In this document: positions 36,417 through 49,195 of the stretch, one piece after another
How positions within the stretch are numbered: the stretch's first letter is position 1
How the letters are laid out: each line of letters starts with the position of its first letter
Assembly (NCBI GenBank): GCA_916700875.1
Contig: CAKAKS010000068.1
Coordinates: forward strand, 30,374,028-30,438,027
Length of the DNA stretch: 64,000 nucleotides
Reading direction: 5' to 3'
Origin: Sebastes aleutianus
Taxonomy: Eukaryota > Chordata > Actinopteri > Perciformes > Sebastidae
Made by a program: the position numbers and the translations under genes
Notes under the pieces: model-generated
The model's input: the letters and a program-made list of their open reading frames with translations, nothing else
Databases searched by the model: none
What the model was told of the DNA's origin: nothing

Positions 36417-37000
36417 GTGAAGATACTGGAATCATATGAATCAGGAAAACCTAATGAATCCATTGGCACCAGTCTGTCCTACTAGCTTGTCATGAAGGAG
36501 GTTAAATAACGCTCCAAACCTGCACAAAATTTTGGTGAGGAAAAACTGGCATGGCCATTTTCAAAGAGGTCCGTTGACCTCTGATCTCAAGATATGTGAA
36601 TGAAAATGGCTTATATGGGTACCCACGAGTCTCCCCTTTACAGACATGCCCACTTTATGATAATCACATGCAGTTTGGGGCAAGTCATAGTCAAGTCAGC
36701 ACACTGACACACTGACAGCTGTTGTTGCCATGTCATGATTTGAGCATATTTTTAATGCTAAATGCAGTATCTGTGAGGGTTTCTGGACAATATTTGTCAT
36801 TGTTTTGTGTTGTTAATTGATTTCAAATAATAAATATATACATATATTTGCATAAAGCAGCATATTTACCCACTCCCATGTTGATAAGAGCATTAAATAT
36901 TTGACAAATCTCCCTTTAAGGTACATTTTGAAAAGATACAAATTTTGCAATTAATTTGCGATTATTCGTGATTAACTATTTTACTCGATTGACAGCCCTA
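36417..37000 (+). mobile_element. hAT-like MITE (TAGGGCTGTCAA family), 5'-truncated
   Basis: It starts inside the element at GTGAAGATACTGG and runs through CTTGTCATGAAGGAGGTTAA and ACTCCCATGTTGATAAGAGC to the right terminus TCGATTGACAGCCCTA. The left terminus and about 80 bp are missing when compared with the copy at 23978-24641. Confidence 0.75.
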
Positions 37001-38324
37001 ATATTTACAAAAAAATATCTAAATAAATCCAAATGTCATCTGCAAACTACAAGTAGCCTACAGATGTTAGGATCTAACAGGATGTAACGATTTCTGTGAC
37101 TTCCTGTAAATTCTTTGAAGGCTGCTGGAAATGGCTGGAAACTGTCCAAGCTTTTTGTCACTTTTTTTGCCCCCTGCTGCCGCCTGATCTCGTCTACTTT
37201 CCAGGTGAGGCACAGTTAATCTCGAACGAGCCTATTGCCCCAAACACACGATACAAAATGGCCAAACACTAAACACTGATGTTAACTTATTTGTGAATAA
37301 AAATGTCTCCTTGTTCCCTGTATTGCATTGGAAATAATACAAAATACAGTAATCAATCTTCCAGTTTAAACAAAAGGTTGAAAAGTTGACTTAGCCATGC
37401 TGCTCAACCATGTCGTGTAATATTTGTGTAAAAGATGTTGCAAAATCCTTAACTGATCCTCAAAATGTCATGGAGTTGATCAATTATCTACAGTGTGTGT
37501 GTGTGTGTGTCCCTGTAATTATGTGGACCTGTGAGCATGTGTGTGTTGGTGTGAGTGACTCCTCTGTTCTCTGAGGAGTCAGACTGTGCCGGACTGAAAT
37601 CTCATTTTCTGCCTGTTAGGGTCTCTGACTCCTCTGTCTCCTCTGTTGTACCCTCTGTCTAGGTGCAGAGACCTTGGGACTTCATGCCTGGATAATTGGC
37701 TGTAATTGTCTTTTCACTTCTCATTTGTCACACACTCAATTGTCCTCTGTCCTTCTAGAGTCATCTTACTTTTATCCTCCAACAGTGAGTGAACCCGTCC
37801 TCCAGTACTGCAGAGGAGTGAGTGATTGTAGAGTTTATGGTGTATAGTAGACGAGAGGGAGCGAGTGCATTTATGTGTTGCACACCTGGGTGAAATATTA
37901 CTTGAGAAGAGTGTTTGACTTTTTTAAAGCTCTTGATGTACTGTGTGAAGCTGTGTGTCTGAGGGTAAATCATACGCACCTCAAACCGGGTTCAACTCTT
38001 TGAAATCATGTTCAAATGTAATTCTGCCCAGCTTCTGGTGTGCCATGTTATGGGTATTATCCAAGCAAGTAAAACTATCTCAGTCTCTAGAGGCATGCAC
38101 AGAGTCAAACACACAAGTCTTATTCCAGTCAAATAAATACACTGCAAAAAACATCTTTTGGCTAGTATTACCTTTGTGTTTTTCTTAAATCAAATTAATC
38201 CAATATCAGTTTTCAATTAAAATACTTGTGTTTAAGAATTAAGAATTTCATCGTTGAGTTAGATTATCTTAATTTATTTAATGTCTGACTTTAAGCAGCT
38301 CAAATACACATATTTGAGGCTCAC

Positions 38325-38533
38325 CTGTGGAGAGAGTCCGTTTCCTATGGCGGGGTTCATGTGATTGCCCGGTCCCCCGGCGCTCACAAAGCTATCCGAG
38401 TAGCCTGAGAAGGAGTGTCGTCCGGAGGCGAGGCAGTAGGGAGTGCCTCCGTCTACCTGCCCTCCACCACCGGTGGCTTGGTGACCCGAGGAGGGAGGGA
38501 GAGGCTGGGGCCGATGCACCGTGCTGTGGGGCT
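38325..38533 (-). CDS. pax3: pax3 coding exon 7 (transactivation region)
   Basis: This exon is 209 nt, between acceptor GTTGTGTCAG and donor GTGAGC, and encodes residues 321-390. The start HSTVHRPQPLPPSS is a strong PAX3/PAX7 signature. The middle, HQATGGGGQVDGGTPYC, is Gly-rich and diverged, with no close match to the Ser-rich stretch of tetrapod PAX3. The end, RHSFSGYSDSFVSAGGPGNH then MNPAIGNGLSPQ, returns to the family pattern. The region is Ser/Thr/Pro/Tyr-rich and is expected to activate transcription. A hAT-like MITE lies in the intron upstream of this exon, about 350 bp from its acceptor. Confidence 0.93.
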
Positions 38534-39761
38534 CTGACACAACCAAAGAAAAGGCATCACAGAGAGAGTCAAAACATTTGTAAGGATTGTCAGTTTAAAC
38601 ATGACCTCTAAGTGGTTTGTACTGGGATCAGCGAAAGTGCAATTAAAACCAAAACATCCCACTCTAGTGGAGTTGTTAAGTTCAGTTAAGTAGAAGCAAA
38701 ACTGTTAAACTTACATTTGAAAATGTGTGTGTTCAAAATGTATAAAAGCAAATGTTCTGAGGGTTTTATCTTTTAAATATAATATTATTTCATGCGGTGT
38801 TAAGGGTTATTTTAATTCAACAAACAATTCCAAACAGTTTCAACAAATAAAGAATGGTAATGCAATAAAAAGCTTTGTAGGGATGCACCGATACCGATAC
38901 AGAATACTATACGATACCAATAGTGACTCAAATAGCTGGATCGGGTATTGGTGACAATGGGGCCAATCTATTCAATGCAATTGTATGTTTATTTACTATA
39001 TACATTATATAGTGGAATATTAATTCCTGTTTAAGTTTTGACCAATTGGTTGCTGCATTAAAAAGGTTTGCACCTGATTTGTAATTCCTGTTAATTTTGA
39101 AAAAGAAAATTTACCAAGTTGCTGGTGTACGATTTATTATTTTAATAATAAAGAAAAATTAAATAAATCTATATCTATGTATTTATTGGTCACATTTTGT
39201 TTTACAAAGTTAAGAAAACAATGATTAAGTCAAGCTTGATGTGTCCTTACACATAAAAGAATGATCCCAGTCACTTCCACACAGTGAGGCATATCAAATC
39301 GGTGCTCGATATCGGTTGATACTCAAAGCTCAGGTATCGCTATCGGGACTGAAAGAGACAGATCGGTGCACCCCTAGTACATTGACCAATATAAAATTAT
39401 TGATTTGAAAAATAAATTTGAAAAGCACAAGTGCACAAAAATGCTTATGATTTACACTAAGGATAGTATCTCACAACTTCTCTCCATGACTTGTGACGGT
39501 TAACTGAGACTGAGAATGTCTGTCTGAATGACATGCCTCTCTGTGGTAAGTCATTTCTAATAGATTTTGACTTGACAGACTTTCTTTTTTAAAACTAGAT
39601 AAAATGAAAAATACGTCATCAATATAAGAGCAAAGCTTTCTTTCATTTTCCAAAAAACTAAATGTATTATTTGCTTCAACATCTAACCCTATGCTCACAT
39701 AGCATGACATATGATATGCTACAGTATATATATATTTCTCAACCACTCTCTCCTCTCTTAC
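38534..39761 (-). other. pax3: pax3 intron 6 (1.2 kb)
   Basis: Between donor GTAAGAG and acceptor GTTGTGTCAG, about 40 percent of the intron is the hAT-like element at 38878-39376. The rest is AT-rich with no recognised feature. Confidence 0.9.
38878..39376. mobile_element. hAT-like MITE (TAGGGATGCACCGAT family)
   Basis: The left end is TAGGGATGCACCGATACCGA and the right end GATCGGTGCACCCCTA, forming good terminal inverted repeats. The interior has GGTGCTCGATATCGGTTGAT. The element is about 499 bp and non-coding. The flanking 8-mers agree at only half the positions, so the target duplication has decayed. Confidence 0.75.
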
Positions 39762-39927
39762 CTTGTGCTATAGATGAGGGGGGGTAGGGGCTGTCAGAGA
39801 GCTGGTATGGAGGGATGCTGGACATGGCTGAAGGTGGGAAACCACCTGGGATCAGGTGATTAAACGCCATCAGTTGACTGGCTCCCGCCTGCTTCCTCCA
39901 CCTCGCCCGCCTGTTGCTGAACCAAAC
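39762..39927 (-). CDS. pax3: pax3 coding exon 6 (homeodomain recognition helix)
   Basis: This exon is 166 nt, between acceptor CCCTCTAG and donor GTAAGAG, and encodes residues 266-320 plus one base. It starts VWFSNRRARWRKQAG: Ser269 is homeodomain position 50, the serine that defines the paired class and its preference for TAAT palindromes. It continues ASQLMAFNHLIPGGFPP and then SAMSSIPPYQLSDSPYPPS, ending SSIAQ, the start of the transactivation region. The family reads ANQLMAFNHL, so Ser replaces Asn at one position. The phase-1 end joins exon 7 to make Glu321. This Glu and the following Pro replace the longer AVSDPS segment I recall in other PAX3 proteins, so this junction is shorter than usual. 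Confidence 0.95.
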
Positions 39928-41302
39928 CTAGAGGGACAACGATGACGACGTTTGATCAGTGTGTGTGTTTCTCAGACCAAAGAGAGTAATGTTACGCAAT
40001 CTCATCCATTGTATTCACGACAACTTAGAAGTAAAAAATAAAAATGAAAGCTATTGTAACTAAAACACAAAATCTAAACCAAGCACAATCACCTAACAAG
40101 TAACACTTCAGTGAGATATAGCGACTTGTTTTTAGACGATGCATCTTGAATATCTTAAGTGAAAAAGTAATAGTACTTTTGAGCACACAACTCTTCCTAA
40201 TACTAGTGAAATACAGCTCAAAATGAGTTTTCCCAGCAAATGTCAAGATCTCTCTTTATCTAAAAGGCCTAAATATTACATCTCATTTCAAGAAATCTTA
40301 CCAAGCAAATTTTCACTTGTTCCATTGACGGATTTTTACTTATTACAAGTAAAAAAAACACCTTGTATTAATTGTTTTTCAACTTATTTTTGAAGTGGCC
40401 TCCCACACATACATATACTGTACTCTCATTGATCTATCAGAGTGTGAAGCTGAAAAGGAAGGTGAGAGACAATGTGAGAAAGTGTATAGTGGCTGGTTGC
40501 TGCAGTGTGTGAGTGACATGCCGTGCCCATATGGACGGGGCTCATGCTGTGGCCTGCTTACACTTCCCATATGGAGCCTGTGGAGGAGAATTTACTGGAC
40601 TCCAGATAAGAAATAGGAAAGTCCACATTGGGCCCCTGGGAGTGAGGATGAGAAGTGCATGTGTGTGTTGTGTGGAGCAAACAGAGATCAGCAGGTAAAT
40701 GGTCGGAGAGTGTATAAAGCCTCAAGGTCTAAAAGTGTGTGAGGCATGTTCATAGTAAGGACGGGTCATTAAGTGCACGTTTGTGTGTTGAAAGTGTGAG
40801 CAGAGTGTTGCAGCCATCTTGTAAACAGGTTCATGTTTTAACTCCTGTTGAAGGATTTCATGGTTCTCTGTGAAGCTGAGCTAAAATTTACAACCCTTGA
40901 GCTTATAAAACCCTTCAGAAAAACCCATCATAGGAATTCCCAGCCCAGTCACACAGCAGTTTGTGAAACAGTCACGAAATTTAATGTATTGATTTGTGTA
41001 CATAGACACAAATTTCACATTTTACAGAGGAGGTCAGGCTGGATGGGTGGATCAAAAACACACAGAACTTTCACCCAGGAGACCGTTGTTCGTTTCCCGT
41101 GTGAAACCACAAGTCAAAGCTGATCTATTTGTCATGTAACTTCCGTAGTTACGCCACTTCAGGAGTTAGTTTAACCCAAACCACGATCTTTTCCTAAACC
41201 TAACTAATACCGCCATGAGAAGTGGTATAGGCTGGAAAAATCCATACTGTCCATCCCATCCATCAATATGAATATACAGCATATGCATGTGACCTCTCGT
41301 AC
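39928..41302 (-). other. pax3: pax3 intron 5 (1.4 kb)
   Basis: This intron splits the homeodomain at the GTW/VWF junction, the normal place for PAX3/7 genes. It contains a reverse fragment of dispersed repeat family B (41132-41212: CGTAGTTACGCCACTTC, CCACGATCTTTTCCTAAACC). Otherwise it is unremarkable. Confidence 0.9.
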
Positions 41303-41502
41303 CTGGACCCTGGCCTCGGTGAGTTTGGCTCTCTGGGCGAGCTCCTCCCTGGTGTAGATGTCGGGGTAGTGGGTCCTCTCGAAGGCCCTCTCCAGCTCCT
41401 CCAGCTGCTCCGCCGTGAAGGTGGTCCGACTGCGCCGCTGCTTCCTCTTGAGCGGCAGATCGGGCTCCGACTCCACGTCCGAACCCTCGTCTGAGTGACT
41501 CG
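41303..41502 (-). CDS. pax3: pax3 coding exon 5 (first two thirds of homeodomain)
   Basis: This exon is 200 nt, between acceptor TTTGAACAG and donor GTACGAGAGG, and encodes residues 199-265. It opens with SSHSDEGSDVESEPDLPLKR, a Ser/Asp-rich linker, then the homeodomain from Q220: RRSRTTFTAEQLEELERAF, ERTHYPDIYTREELAQRAK, LTEARVQ. ERAF and QRAKL are the PAX3 forms; PAX7 usually has EKAF and QRTKL. This is one of the best reasons for calling the gene pax3. The exon covers helices 1 and 2 and the start of helix 3. A 122-bp (TG)n tract lies about 475 bp on the upstream side. A fragment of a dispersed repeat lies about 90 bp beyond the donor. Confidence 0.97.
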
Positions 41503-41973
41503 CTGTTCAAACACAGGAGAAAGGAAAATAAGGAAAACAGTCAGGAGGAGGATTTTCTCCCGATATCAAGTTGACGCTGTCCACCCCACATACACACACT
41601 CAACTCATCCTAAATTGAACACCTAACCTTTGAAACCCTGAAGAGCACACATGGTGCTTCAGGTGTGTTTTTGTGTGATAAGAAAGTGGCTGTAACATTC
41701 AACAGAACCACCGAATGTCAGCTAATTTGCCTTCTGTTTTCACTTGTTTACTTAAAGTTTTCACTTGGTGGGTTATTTCTTTTCTTTACACACACAAGCA
41801 CCATAAGGCATCGGTCCTCCTCGTGGTCTTGTGCCCAAACAGACCTCCATTCAGAGAAAATATTTTGAGCCAAAGGAATAATCCCACTGGACAAGATTTC
41901 CAGGGCGCCACAGGGGGACTGGTGGACTAAAAGCCACACAAAAGGCTAATTTGGATCCAGGGGCCATTCTTTG

Positions 41974-42098
<125 letters not shown>

Positions 42099-43069
42099 AC
42101 AGTAGGAGCGGTGGCCTGGATGAAGGACAAACTGTTCAGTCAGGTGAATGCTGGTCTACTTATCTAAAACCAAGCTATGGAATCAGTGTCCTCTCTCTCT
42201 TTGTCTCGTCACAAGTATTCACAGTTCAGACTGGCGATTTCTGTAGCAGCTATATACTGTAAGTGATATTCAGACTATATCATAGTGGGTCGGTCTCAAG
42301 TCTTAAGATATAAATTGTCAAATCCAGAGTCTAAATGGGGCAATAAAAGTGTTAGTTTAAGTTTAAAATGTGTCCAGTACCGAAAAAATCTCATAATTCA
42401 AGTCAAGTCTTCACTATAACCAAACTAATTATTACTAATTACACAAGTAATTATCTCTATATGTAGAGTCTAGTGTCAAGCTAATAACATTTGGACTCCC
42501 CTCATGTCTGACACACACAAAATAAACCTTCAATGTAATAAGTTTACCAAACTATTAAATCTTTACTGATACTGAATCTAGGGTTTCAATTATCAACTTC
42601 TTTCATTACCTATTAATTTTTGATGAATTGTTTTGTCATCAAAATGTCATAAAATAGTGGAAAGTGGCCATTTATTGTATCAACTCTATTTTTATTTAAT
42701 CATTTATTTATTTTTATTTTTATTTTTTGGCCAGCCACCGCCCCCCGTCAGAGGACTACATTTACTTTGTTTTTATTATTTTTCAAATTAGTAATCAATA
42801 AAGGAAAAGAAAAAGAAGAAAACACTAATAATAATCATAATCTTAGTCATAAAGATAACAATATTACTTAAAAAGAAGAAAAAGCAGGGGCAAATAGCTG
42901 GCCACCATGACAACATATAAACAAATAAACAGACAACAACAACAAACACACTCAAGAGTGGACACGGACACATGTATGTAAACAGACAAATATCAACAAT
43001 GACAGAAAGCAACAAGCTGACAGACACATAACAAAGAAATAGAAAATAAAGCCCAATTTAAAATGTATT

Positions 43070-43155
43070 ATTATCTGTTAAATTCAAAGTCTTTGTAAAG
43101 CACTTTGTAACTTGTTTACAGAAAGTGCTATATAAATAAATCTATTATTATTATA
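43070..43155 (+). repeat. LINE (L2-like) 3' tail
   Basis: GTAAAGCACTTTGTAACTTG and AAAGTGCTATATAAATAAAT followed by TTATTATTATTA match the known 3' end of fish L2-type LINEs. Only the tail is present. Confidence 0.65.
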
Positions 43156-44284
43156 ATTTAAAAAATCCCCAAGGTGACATCAGCAGTCCAAACCCCAAAT
43201 TGCAACTGCAAATCCCTACATTTGAGAAGCTGTAGCCACAGAATATTTGGCCGTTTTGCTTGATAATTGACATAAACTTTAATTAAAATTGTTATATAAT
43301 TCAACTAATTGATTGAATCAATATCCTAAATGAGAGAAATACATAAGTTGTATGTTTTTTTTGTCATCAAGTGTGATCTTCAGCCTGACTGAGCTGCAGT
43401 GATATTATTTGTCCTGACAGCTTTTGTGTTTCTACTTTTCATCTCTGTCTCAGATCAGAATTAATACTATTGTGAAGCCGGCAGCTTGGTTTTTAACTCA
43501 CTACTTCAAACACTCCATTGGCTCTCTCCTAAGTTCACCAAGGCCAAAGCACCCACCACTTTTTTGTGTTACACTTAATTAATTCCCCCTCAGCGTAGGG
43601 GAAGTTTTGTGTGCAACACTGTATTAGTTCCCCCTCAGAAGCAACAATAAAATACAAGAGAATCCAAATATCTCAGGGCCCCTCATGTGAAACTGATCCT
43701 CTCTCCCCCTTTGGCGATTTTCCCCTTGCAACACCAATAGCAGTGGGAGTCAACTTAACATGCATTAGGAGCAAATTGGTAAAGAAACATTCAAGCATGA
43801 GGGAGGCAATAAGTAAAATATTTTCAAAGGGGGAGCGAGAGAAATGGAGACATTGCCTTAAGCCTCTCCTGAATATCTTGCAATTTTGCACTCGTAGCTC
43901 AATATCAATCTGTGCACGAGTTTAGCATTTTAATAGGAATGATACGCTACCACTCTCCTCTAAGGAGACACTTCAAAATGGCCACTGTGGATTAAGATTC
44001 AGTTTCATCAGCTGTTTTGGACTTTTATCACGATGTGGTGCAGGCCACGTCACTCACAACCAAACAAAAACACAAACATTTGGGTTACAGGACTTGTGTT
44101 TTAGATGGTGGGGAAGGAATTCAGGGCGTAGAGCGCTGGGCTTTGGAGTTTTGGACAGGATGGTTGAAAAACAAGAGATGAGGCCTTTTGTAGCCTCCCC
44201 CTCCAGATCCTGCATGGAGGAGGGCCGCTAGGAATGCTTTCTCGCTCCCCCCCGACTGGAGCAGCATGCACGTTCCTCAGCATT

Positions 44285-44445
44285 TCACAGGGATTTGGGC
44301 CCTGGGAAAGCTGAGGCGGCCGGGAAAATCCTTAATCACTTTGGAATTACCTATCGGTTATGACTGCTACCGGGGTTTCAAGAACTTTTCAAAAGAAGCG
44401 ACAGAGTGGCACCTCTGAAGTCTCGGGAGTCTAGTCGTGATACAA
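44285..44445. promoter_or_regulatory. Candidate conserved non-coding stretch in intron 4
   Basis: This is unique sequence with AATCCTTAATCACTTTGGAA, ACCTATCGGTTATGACTGCT and CAAGAACTTTTCAAAAGAAG. It is flanked by ordinary intron sequence. It is called on sequence character only. Confidence 0.25.
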
Positions 44446-44959
44446 TCCTGAATCAGATCTTTTACAGTGGACTCATTTGTTTCACTTCGCTTCGTGGGAT
44501 TGCTACATCACTTGATGTTTTAGATACAGCCAGATAAGACGATGGGACAAAACGATAACGATGTCTGGGTCGGTGCATAATGACACAAAGAGAGTAAATG
44601 CATTGGCTCACAGGTAGAACACAACCAGCATGTGTAAAAAAGTAAAGACAAAACATCACACTTGCACATTTTCCACTTCCTAATTTGCCCCACAAACTTT
44701 TTGCACTTCGGCACGCCACCCTCTTTAAACAAGCACCACCTTCTCCTCCCTCTTCTCTCTCTCATTCTCCCTCCTCCTCACCCTCTCTTTGTCTCCCTTC
44801 TCCCCATCTCTCTCTCTTTTCCACCCATATTTCTCTCTGTGACTCTCGGGCTCTTTGTTGCTCCACAGAGCTGAGGTCTTTGCCGGCGATTTCCACGCTC
44901 CATCTGTGGAATCCGTCATGGCTCCCTCGGCCCTTCACAGTGGAGGGCTGTCACCTGCC

Positions 44960-45075
44960 CCACGGGGGAGCTGAGGGGGGGTGGGGGGCATAAAGAGGCT
45001 CCGCAGAGGGCTTGGGGGGGGTGGGGTAGTTGGGTGCACAGCCGGGGGCATTCTACCCCTCCCCCCCAACATACA
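44960..45075 (+). other. G-rich tract with quadruplex potential
   Basis: Several runs of four to nine guanines lie between 44972 and 45030, spaced by short loops, followed by a C run at 45057-45085. On the transcribed (minus) orientation the RNA would be C-rich and the DNA template strand G-rich. Confidence 0.6.
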
Positions 45076-45369
45076 CCCCCTTCCTCCAGAGGGAACTGTA
45101 AGAGTACCTGAGGGGGCGAGCAGGGCAGCGGAGAGGGGCAACAGGGGCTGTTGTTGCCGACGTAAATGTCCCCTTGGGGATAGTCTGTCTGGGCATCTGT
45201 GTTGGTTTTTGTTGCTGTTGTTGATGGTGGAAGAGTAGTACAATCACGGTTTGTGGTCCCTCTTCAATGCATGGACACTATAAGAGAAAGGAAGTACGTC
45301 CCCCATCTTCTCTCTTTATTTACTCTAAGACAATAAAATCATGTCTGTCTCTTTCGTAGTTTTTCTATT

Positions 45370-45800
45370 TCTTTTCTGCACTGTCAACGTATCTTCATAC
45401 AACAGTTCGTATGATATCTTACAAAAAAGTTATTACTCATTTGTTCGTTTTCCTACGAATGTCCAACACCACATGTCAATGTCCGCTCATTACATGCATA
45501 CAATCTTTTCAAAACAAACTTCCATCTTCACAGGAAACAACTTCCTTAGGTTAGGCAACAAAACTACTTAGTTAGGTTTAGGAAAAGATTGTGGTTTCGG
45601 TTAAAATAACACCGGAAGTGGCGTTACTTAAGTACGTAAGTTACATTACAAATAAATCAACGTTGACTTCTGATTTCATACGGGACATGAACGCCGGTCT
45701 CCTGGGTGAAAGTCCGGTATTACAGTGCATTACTTTTCGTAGGTATAGCTACGACCAGTGTATGAGAACAGCCTGCAGCTGTACTTACTCAAAAGTAAGT
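45370..45800 (+). repeat. Dispersed repeat family B, copy 1
   Basis: It is homologous to 48690-49195 over most of its length, with the same start (GTATCTTCATACAAC against GTATCCTCATACAAC) and end (GTGTATGAGAACAGCCTGCA). Small internal deletions distinguish the two. The frames across it are fragments without family resemblance. Confidence 0.7.
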
Positions 45801-46939
45801 AATCAACCATCACGTGTTTGTTTTCGGAAAACTACAAATTGCATTTATCAGTTTACTGTGAATGGTTAAAAGATCAAAATAAGATGTAACAAATATTTAT
45901 AATACAAAGATGTTGGAAAACTAGATCTTAAAAATACTATTCGCATGGCAACCGTTTACTGTCTTTTGTTTTGAGAAACTTTGTGTTTTCTCATATTTTT
46001 TCAAGAAGATCACTGCACTCCTACACATAAGATACTTTGAAAGTGAACAAAAACTTCACTTTCATGAACTGATCTGCTGCTTTTGGATATGGCTATTTGA
46101 AGGAAAAAAATCACAAAACCTGAAAATCAAGAGTCTATATGCATATGCATATATGGCAACATGTTACAACAACATATAAGCTCACTACTAAAAGTCACTG
46201 TGGCTCTCAGGTAGTAAATGCAACTTGTTTAGGTGATGATAATTTTTCTGAGATTCTTAAATTTTGAAGTCACAAATTATACATTTTTAATATAACTATT
46301 TCTGGCAATTGCAACATAAACTCACAGTAACCTGCTGGATTTTTTAAGGACATATCAAAGCTTGGATTTCTGTAAAAACAACAACCTAAAATAAGTTTAT
46401 TCAACTGCCACACGAATCACACATGTCTGCTTAAGCGTCACAAACACGCCTAAACTTCTACAATATAATGTAATGCAAATTAAAGTGGCAGGTGCCGAAG
46501 ATTCACGGGGTGACACATGGGGTGTAAAAGGGTGTTTTGGTGGCAAACTTGTGCCAAGACGGAAGGCAGCCACCCAATCACCCCTACAGCTCACTACTCC
46601 CCACAGCTTGGCTCATAAGCACACACAAAGACTGCAGCACATGACCTTGTAAACCCACGTCCACAGCGCTGGGCTTCCCCGGATTCTACATGCATTTTTA
46701 AGGCTACGTTAATCGAGCTTGTCAGCCCTGAGGCGTCTCCACTTCAGCGTCCATTAACAGTATTCGCATGCCTTTTAGAGTGGTCAAGCAAACACACACA
46801 CAATACATTCCAAAATGACCTTTGTAACGATGAAATATAATGCCAAGTCAGCATCAGGATATATATTACCTCTCTTGCTGAGACAAAGAGGAGGAGAGGG
46901 AAGAGAAGAAACCTTTCCCCTGCTCCCCGGATCTTTTCC

Positions 46940-47330
46940 AACCTTGTAAACCTGTGGTTTCAGAGTGCCCCGTTTGCCGTCATCGCCTCGCTATCCCTAA
47001 GATCTGATCACATCGATTTGGCACCGTCAAATAGCCTTGGCCAATCAAATTATCCACTCTAACCGTCATATCACTGCCTGCCTGTATACATATGCTATAT
47101 CTTAAAATGCTGTATTTATGGCCCCTGTAAACACTCCACTTCTCTCTGTATACTTTTGCTCCACCTCAGCTTAGAGGAGCGGGGGGTTGCAGACATGGCA
47201 CTGGCTCTTGTCAGTTCATCGAAATATGAGAAAATATGAGCCTTAAAAGGGTAAAATTATCTGAGCAGGAGAAAGGCCTGGAAACGCAGCCTCGGCAAGA
47301 TCGCCCGGGAGCCGAGGAGCATTAAGCCGC
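46940..47330. promoter_or_regulatory. Candidate conserved non-coding stretch in intron 4
   Basis: This is unique sequence with AAGATCTGATCACATCGATT, GGCCAATCAAATTATCCAC, GAAATATGAGAAAATATGAG and GCATTAAGCCGCAAAATAAG. It contains no repeats or microsatellite. The palindromic TGATCA next to ATCGAT is notable. It is called from sequence character only. Confidence 0.3.
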
Positions 47331-48689
47331 AAAATAAGAGAGGAGCAGTTGGAAGGGGGTGGGTGAGTAGAAGGGGTTAGAGGAGAAAAGAAAACTGTTT
47401 AATTTAACCAAACTGAAGCCCTGAGAGGCACACAGTGCACGGGACTCCAAGCCAAAACAACCTCCCCGGAGCCAAGAAAGCCCAAAATGGATCCCACCGT
47501 GCAACGCCATCCCAGGGAAGAGAAAAACAAGGAGGAGAGGAAGGAGGAGAATGGAGGATTTAGCTGAAACAGACTGTTGGAAAGACTTCGGCATTGCTGT
47601 TTTTGTAGGGGGGGTCGGATAGGGACACAAAGGCTTAAATATGTCCACTGCGACATGAGACACATTGAGTACGTATGCAAGTGTGTGTGAGAGACAGATA
47701 GAGAGGGAGTGAAAAGGGGATGTGTCAAACTTGGATTTTGGGGACTTGGGGGAATTGACTGACCATATGTGGACTATTTACACCCCTCTTCGGACATCCC
47801 AGTAACTCTTCTGGGGCTTTGGTTAATAGCGAGGGTAAATTGAGCCTGTGACACGTTGCCCCCCTTCTTCTCCACCTACCCCTCTCAAAAAAAAACACAA
47901 AACAAAAGGCAGAGGAGACAAACGCAGCATTTATTTGGGCGGGCCGACCACGCTGCTCCTATTCAGGAGCCGGGGGACTAAGTGACTGGCCGACTGCATT
48001 AAACAGTATATAGAAGTCAAGACAGGCAGATGCTGGGCCGGATAATGGCTTTACTGACAGCTTATGGACCCATCTGTGAGTCTTTCTGGTGGGTTAAGAA
48101 AAAGATGGTGTGTGTGGATTTCTGTGAGTGGGAGGGGGGGTTGGAGGGCGAACTCACTTGACTTGCTAAGGAGGAGTTTCAACCTTCACAGCTGCCCTGT
48201 AAATGAGAGTGTGTACGTGTGTTGTGGGTTTTGCAGCATGGGATTGTGATTACACCAAAAAAAATGATGTGAGCAAACTGTCGTCAGTCACAGCCTTGTT
48301 ATGCAACAAAAAAATGAGGTTTGAAGGAGTCTGAAGCTGTCGACAAAGAATTATGGGAGTTGTTAAGGATGTAGGGGGGATCAGGAAATGGTTACCTGTC
48401 ATTTGTAGCTAAATGTGTTTCTAACCCTGCTTCCTGTGTAGCGCTGGGGGAGAGCGACCCTCCGTAGCCCTGTGACCCCTGCAGTGTCTTTTAACTCACA
48501 ACTCTAGTCAGTGGGGCACTTGTTGAAATCCAACAAGGTGAGCTGTCATTCTCAATTTTCTTAGTTGACAAGGAGGATGTTTGACGGTTTCATCTCTCTA
48601 CTGTCAAGCTGCCCCTGCTGACTACAGCAGCTATTCATCTTCCACATGAATTCATGTGGATTTTCAAGAAAAGGAAAGACTATCATCAA

Positions 48690-49195
48690 CAACCAACGTA
48701 TCCTCATACAACGGTTTGTATGATATCTTACGAAAAAGTTATTCCTCCTTTTTCGTTCGTTCTCCTACGAATGTCCAGCAACACGTGTCAATTTCTGCTC
48801 GTTACATGCATACAGTCTTTTCAAAATAAACTTACGTCCTCACAGGAAACAACTTCCTTAGGTTTATGCAAGACAGCTACTTAGTTAGGTTTAGGAAAAG
48901 ATCGTGGTTTGGCTTAAAGTAACTCCGGAAGTGGCGTGAACTATGTAACTTACTTGGCAAATAAATCCACGTTGACTTCTGGTTTCACACGGGACACAAA
49001 CGCTAGTCTCCCGGCGAAAGTCTGGTATTTTTTGATCCACCCCGATCTCCTTCCTACGCGGCATTTGCCACTCTTTATATTTCCTGGTTCACGATTACGT
49101 GGCGTTACACACAAATTAATTTTGTGGGATATACACGTATTACAGTGCATTACTTTTCTTAGGTATAGCTACAGTGTATGAGACCAGCCTGCAAC
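48690..49195 (+). repeat. Dispersed repeat family B, copy 2
   Basis: It shares TTTGTATGATATCTTACGAA, TCCTACGAATGTCCA, CTTAGTTAGGTTTAGGAAAA and GTGCATTACTTTTC with 45370-45800. It ends with a TATGAGACCAGCCTGCA-type terminus. A fragment of the family lies at 41132-41212 (reverse) and part of its right half at 5996-6140. Confidence 0.7.

Larger units (their letters stand above)
33673..38324 (-). other. pax3: pax3 intron 7 (4.7 kb)
   Basis: This intron contains a hAT-like MITE with perfect target duplication (33704-34303), a second truncated copy (36417-37000) and a unique enhancer-like stretch (34740-35210). A (TG)n run lies at 37493-37511. The remaining sequence (37000-38324) has no recognised feature. 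Confidence 0.85.
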
